Of a stretch of DNA of 6,493 bases, positions 5,896 to 6,493 are shown one piece after another. Position 1 is the stretch's first letter, and the number at the start of each line of letters is the position of its first letter. The stretch comes from Planctomycetota bacterium (GTDB lineage: Bacteria; Planctomycetota; UBA1135; UBA2386), in the NCBI GenBank assembly GCA_947455805.1, contig CANGSN010000187.1, positions 1 to 6,493 on the forward strand, read 5' to 3'. The position numbers were made by a program, and so were the translations under genes. The notes beneath the pieces are model-generated. The model did not search any database and was not told the DNA's origin. It was given only the letters and a program-made list of their open reading frames with translations.

Positions 5896-6493
5896 ATGCC
5901 GAGCGTTGCCAACGGCTGGTGCGGCTTCGCAGCCGCAGCACTGGTGCTGGCGACCTTGCCCGCACAGGCATCGCCATCGCCGACGCCGAGCGACACGGCT
6001 TCGCGCCTCACGTTCTCCCTGCACGCCGCGTTCGGCCCCGCCGCGGTGCGCGGCGCCTTGCCGGCCCTGGTGTGGCTCTGCGAAGAACTGCTGCCGTCGC
6101 GCGACGAATGGCCGGCCGCGCTGGAACCGCAGCACGCCTACGCGATCGCGTGGAGCGAACAGGGCCTGCAGGTGCGCCGCACGGCGATCCTCCTCGGCGC
6201 CGACGTCACCGCCGCCGGTGCGTGCCAGTTCGGCGACGGCCCGTCGCTGCGCTTCCAGTGCCGCAGCGACGGCACCGAGGACTGGATCGTGCCGGCGGAC
6301 TTCGCCATGCCCATGAGCGTGCGCGAACGGCTGCGCGCACTCGACGCCGACGAACTCGACCAGCCGCGCACACTGGCGCTCAGCGTGCTCGCCGGCCACC
6401 TCGCCGGCGGCCTCGCCGAAGGCGACCCGCGGGCCGAGCTCGTGCGCCTGGGCAGCAGCCTGTGCGGCGACGTCACCTGGCGGGCGACGCGCA
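5896..6493 (+). CDS. Secreted protein of unknown function (partial, C-terminus beyond window)
   Basis: I do not recognise this family. The frame from ATG 5896 is open to the window end, giving 199 visible residues. A signal peptide is apparent: a hydrophobic core FAAAALVLATL at about 11-21, then PAQASP, with likely cleavage after Ala at 23 or 25. The remainder is a soluble-looking domain with Cys at 62, 110, 122 and 190 that could form disulfides outside the cytoplasm. Stretches such as ALVWLCEELLP (57-67) and TLALSVLAGHLAGGLAEG (159-176) look helical, and about 80-135 looks beta-rich. It starts seven bases after the HEAT-gene stop on the same strand, so co-transcription is likely. There is no strong Shine-Dalgarno sequence; GTG at 5893 is a possible alternative start. 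Coding use is supported by the signal peptide and the uninterrupted frame. Confidence 0.72.
   Translation, partial: MPSVANGWCGFAAAALVLATLPAQASPSPTPSDTASRLTFSLHAAFGPAAVRGALPALVWLCEELLPSRDEWPAALEPQHAYAIAWSEQGLQVRRTAILLGADVTAAGACQFGDGPSLRFQCRSDGTEDWIVPADFAMPMSVRERLRALDADELDQPRTLALSVLAGHLAGGLAEGDPRAELVRLGSSLCGDVTWRATR

Noticed and set aside
3017..5896. A plus-strand open frame of about 960 codons opposite the kinase and across the HEAT gene
   Set aside because: It is antisense to an intact kinase with all catalytic motifs and out of frame with the HEAT gene. Its composition is low-complexity Arg/His/Ala/Gln with no domain.
2553..6011. A minus-strand open frame of more than 1,100 codons running from opposite the secreted and HEAT genes through the kinase region into the SET gene
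   Set aside because: Only its last 132 codons match a real family (SET). The rest is Arg/Gly/Ala-rich translation antisense to the HEAT gene and out of frame through the kinase, typical of stop-poor GC-rich DNA.
4990..6399. A minus-strand open frame opposite the HEAT and secreted-protein genes
   Set aside because: Low-complexity Arg/Ala/Pro translation. The plus strand there has a signal peptide, repeats and a membrane helix in a coherent frame.

Overview
The window is a GC-rich, densely coding bacterial stretch holding eight protein genes, two of them cut by the window ends. Six genes lie on the minus strand. In transcription order these are a sensor histidine kinase, a small SET-domain protein, an HTH-Mop regulator, and modA, modB and modC. 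Two genes lie on the plus strand: a HEAT-repeat membrane protein and a secreted protein of unknown function. No RNA gene, CRISPR array, insertion sequence or prophage feature was seen.

Region 1-2485 (minus) is a molybdate (or tungstate) uptake operon led by its own likely sensor. A one-component regulator joins a MerR/excisionase-type DNA-binding domain to a single Mop (molybdate-binding TOBE) domain. It is followed by the binding lipoprotein ModA, the permease ModB and the ATPase ModC, which is cut by the window start. All three junctions are 4-base ATGA overlaps, which argues for one translationally coupled message. ModA would capture oxyanion outside the inner membrane, ModB would pass it across and ModC would power transport. 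The regulator would read intracellular oxyanion in place of the classical ModE.

Region 2486-4429 (minus) holds a 132-residue SET-domain protein (putative protein-lysine methyltransferase) and, upstream of it, a membrane-anchored PAS histidine kinase with no response regulator in view. Spacers of 67 and 74 bases separate these genes from each other and from the mod operon. Both spacers contain inverted repeats.

Region 4430-6493 starts with a 100-base divergent intergenic region. Plus-strand genes follow: a predicted type I membrane protein with a Pro/Thr-rich stalk, HEAT-like repeats, one membrane helix and an acidic Ala/Glu-rich tail. Next, after 7 bases, comes a signal-peptide-bearing protein that runs off the window end.

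Organism: a lipoprotein signal, a periplasmic-type binding protein and secreted proteins, together with very high GC, fit a high-GC diderm. Several starts have no Shine-Dalgarno sequence, and a Pro-Gln-Asp-Pro stretch follows a short signal peptide. I weakly favour Planctomycetota on that style. Myxococcota or another high-GC phylum cannot be excluded from the sequence alone.
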